Shown here: positions 5,206 to 5,435 of the stretch, one piece after another | How positions within the stretch are numbered: the stretch's first letter is position 1 | Layout: each line of letters starts with the position of its first letter | Origin: Kofleriaceae bacterium | GTDB lineage: Bacteria > Myxococcota_A > Polyangia > Haliangiales > Haliangiaceae | Length of the DNA stretch: 5,435 nucleotides | Direction: 5' to 3' | Assembly: GCA_016763395.1 (NCBI GenBank) | Contig: JAESTW010000025.1 | Coordinates: 1 to 5,435, forward strand | Translations under genes and position numbers: made by a program | Notes under the pieces: generated by a model | Seen by the model: only the letters and a program-made list of their open reading frames with translations | What the model was told of the DNA's origin: nothing | Database searches by the model: none

Positions 5206-5435
5206 ATGAGCCAAACACTTTTTGAAAAAATCGGCGGCGAGCCCGCAATGTCCGCTGCTGTTGACGTTTTTTACCGAATCGTTCTAACCGACGACCGCAT
5301 TTCACGCTTCTTTGAGGGCATCGACATGGAGGGACAGCACGCAAAGCAAAAGTCCTTTTTGACGATGGTTTGTGGGGGGCCGACTAACTATAGCGGACTC
5401 GATATGCGTGAAGGCCACCAAAACATGGTCTTGAA
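5206..5435 (+). CDS. Group I truncated hemoglobin (3' end cut by window)
   Basis: 76 codons are visible, about two-thirds of the usual 115-130-residue protein; no stop is reached. The start MSQTLFEKIGGEPAM is typical of group I (TrHbN/GlbN) hemoglobins. Key positions, aligned by eye to Mycobacterium tuberculosis HbN: Tyr23 at B10, the FF pair at 35-36 containing Phe-CD1, Gln44 at E7, Gln48 at E11, the group I GGP...Y.G segment at 57-64, and proximal haem ligand His71 at F8 in MREGHQNM. Tyr-B10 with Gln-E11 is the distal-pocket pair that supports oxygen stabilisation and NO dioxygenation in HbN, converting NO to nitrate in the cytoplasm. Placement divergent from nsrR supports an NO-defence role and NO-induced expression. 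It lacks a reductase domain in the visible part, so electrons would come from a separate reductase. Confidence 0.93.
   Translation, partial: MSQTLFEKIGGEPAMSAAVDVFYRIVLTDDRISRFFEGIDMEGQHAKQKSFLTMVCGGPTNYSGLDMREGHQNMVL

Overview
The window looks like chromosomal DNA from a Gram-negative bacterium of mid GC content. A diderm envelope is suggested by a lipoprotein signal with a Ser at +2, a multi-pass membrane enzyme with a large outward-facing domain, and an NsrR regulator close to the proteobacterial type. The style (large membrane sulfatase-fold protein, repeat-bearing lipoprotein, mixed envelope functions) would fit a delta-proteobacterial, Bdellovibrionota-like or gamma-proteobacterial genome, but the sequence does not settle the taxon. 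No tRNA, rRNA, CRISPR array, insertion sequence or phage gene was seen.

Layout. Bases 1-107 hold the end of an intergenic region and perhaps the first codons of a further minus-strand gene. Bases 108-2567 (minus) encode an 819-residue membrane protein with five predicted N-terminal membrane helices, a sulfatase/alkaline-phosphatase-superfamily domain and an unassigned Cys-containing C-terminal domain. After an 89-base divergent intergenic region comes a plus-strand lipoprotein (2657-3580) whose mature part appears to carry three degenerate Tudor/SH3-like beta-barrel repeats. Ninety-five bases later lies a NAPE-PLD-like metallo-beta-lactamase-fold hydrolase with an N-terminal export signal (3676-4623). 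One base separates it, tail to tail, from a minus-strand Rrf2-family gene of NsrR type (4625-5059). Divergent from nsrR is a group I truncated hemoglobin (from 5206, cut by the window end).

Two functional themes emerge. The left two-thirds is an envelope group: a sulfatase-fold enzyme, a lipoprotein and a putative phospholipid-directed hydrolase. The right end is a compact nitric-oxide defence unit: an [Fe-S]-type NO sensor, NsrR, sits head to head with a truncated hemoglobin that keeps the Tyr-B10/Gln-E11 pair of NO-dioxygenating hemoglobins. The 146-base region between them has a plausible promoter, NsrR half-site-like sequence at the expected start of transcription, and a small leader hairpin. 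The most unusual item is the Tudor-like lipoprotein; the most coherent system is the nsrR-hemoglobin pair.
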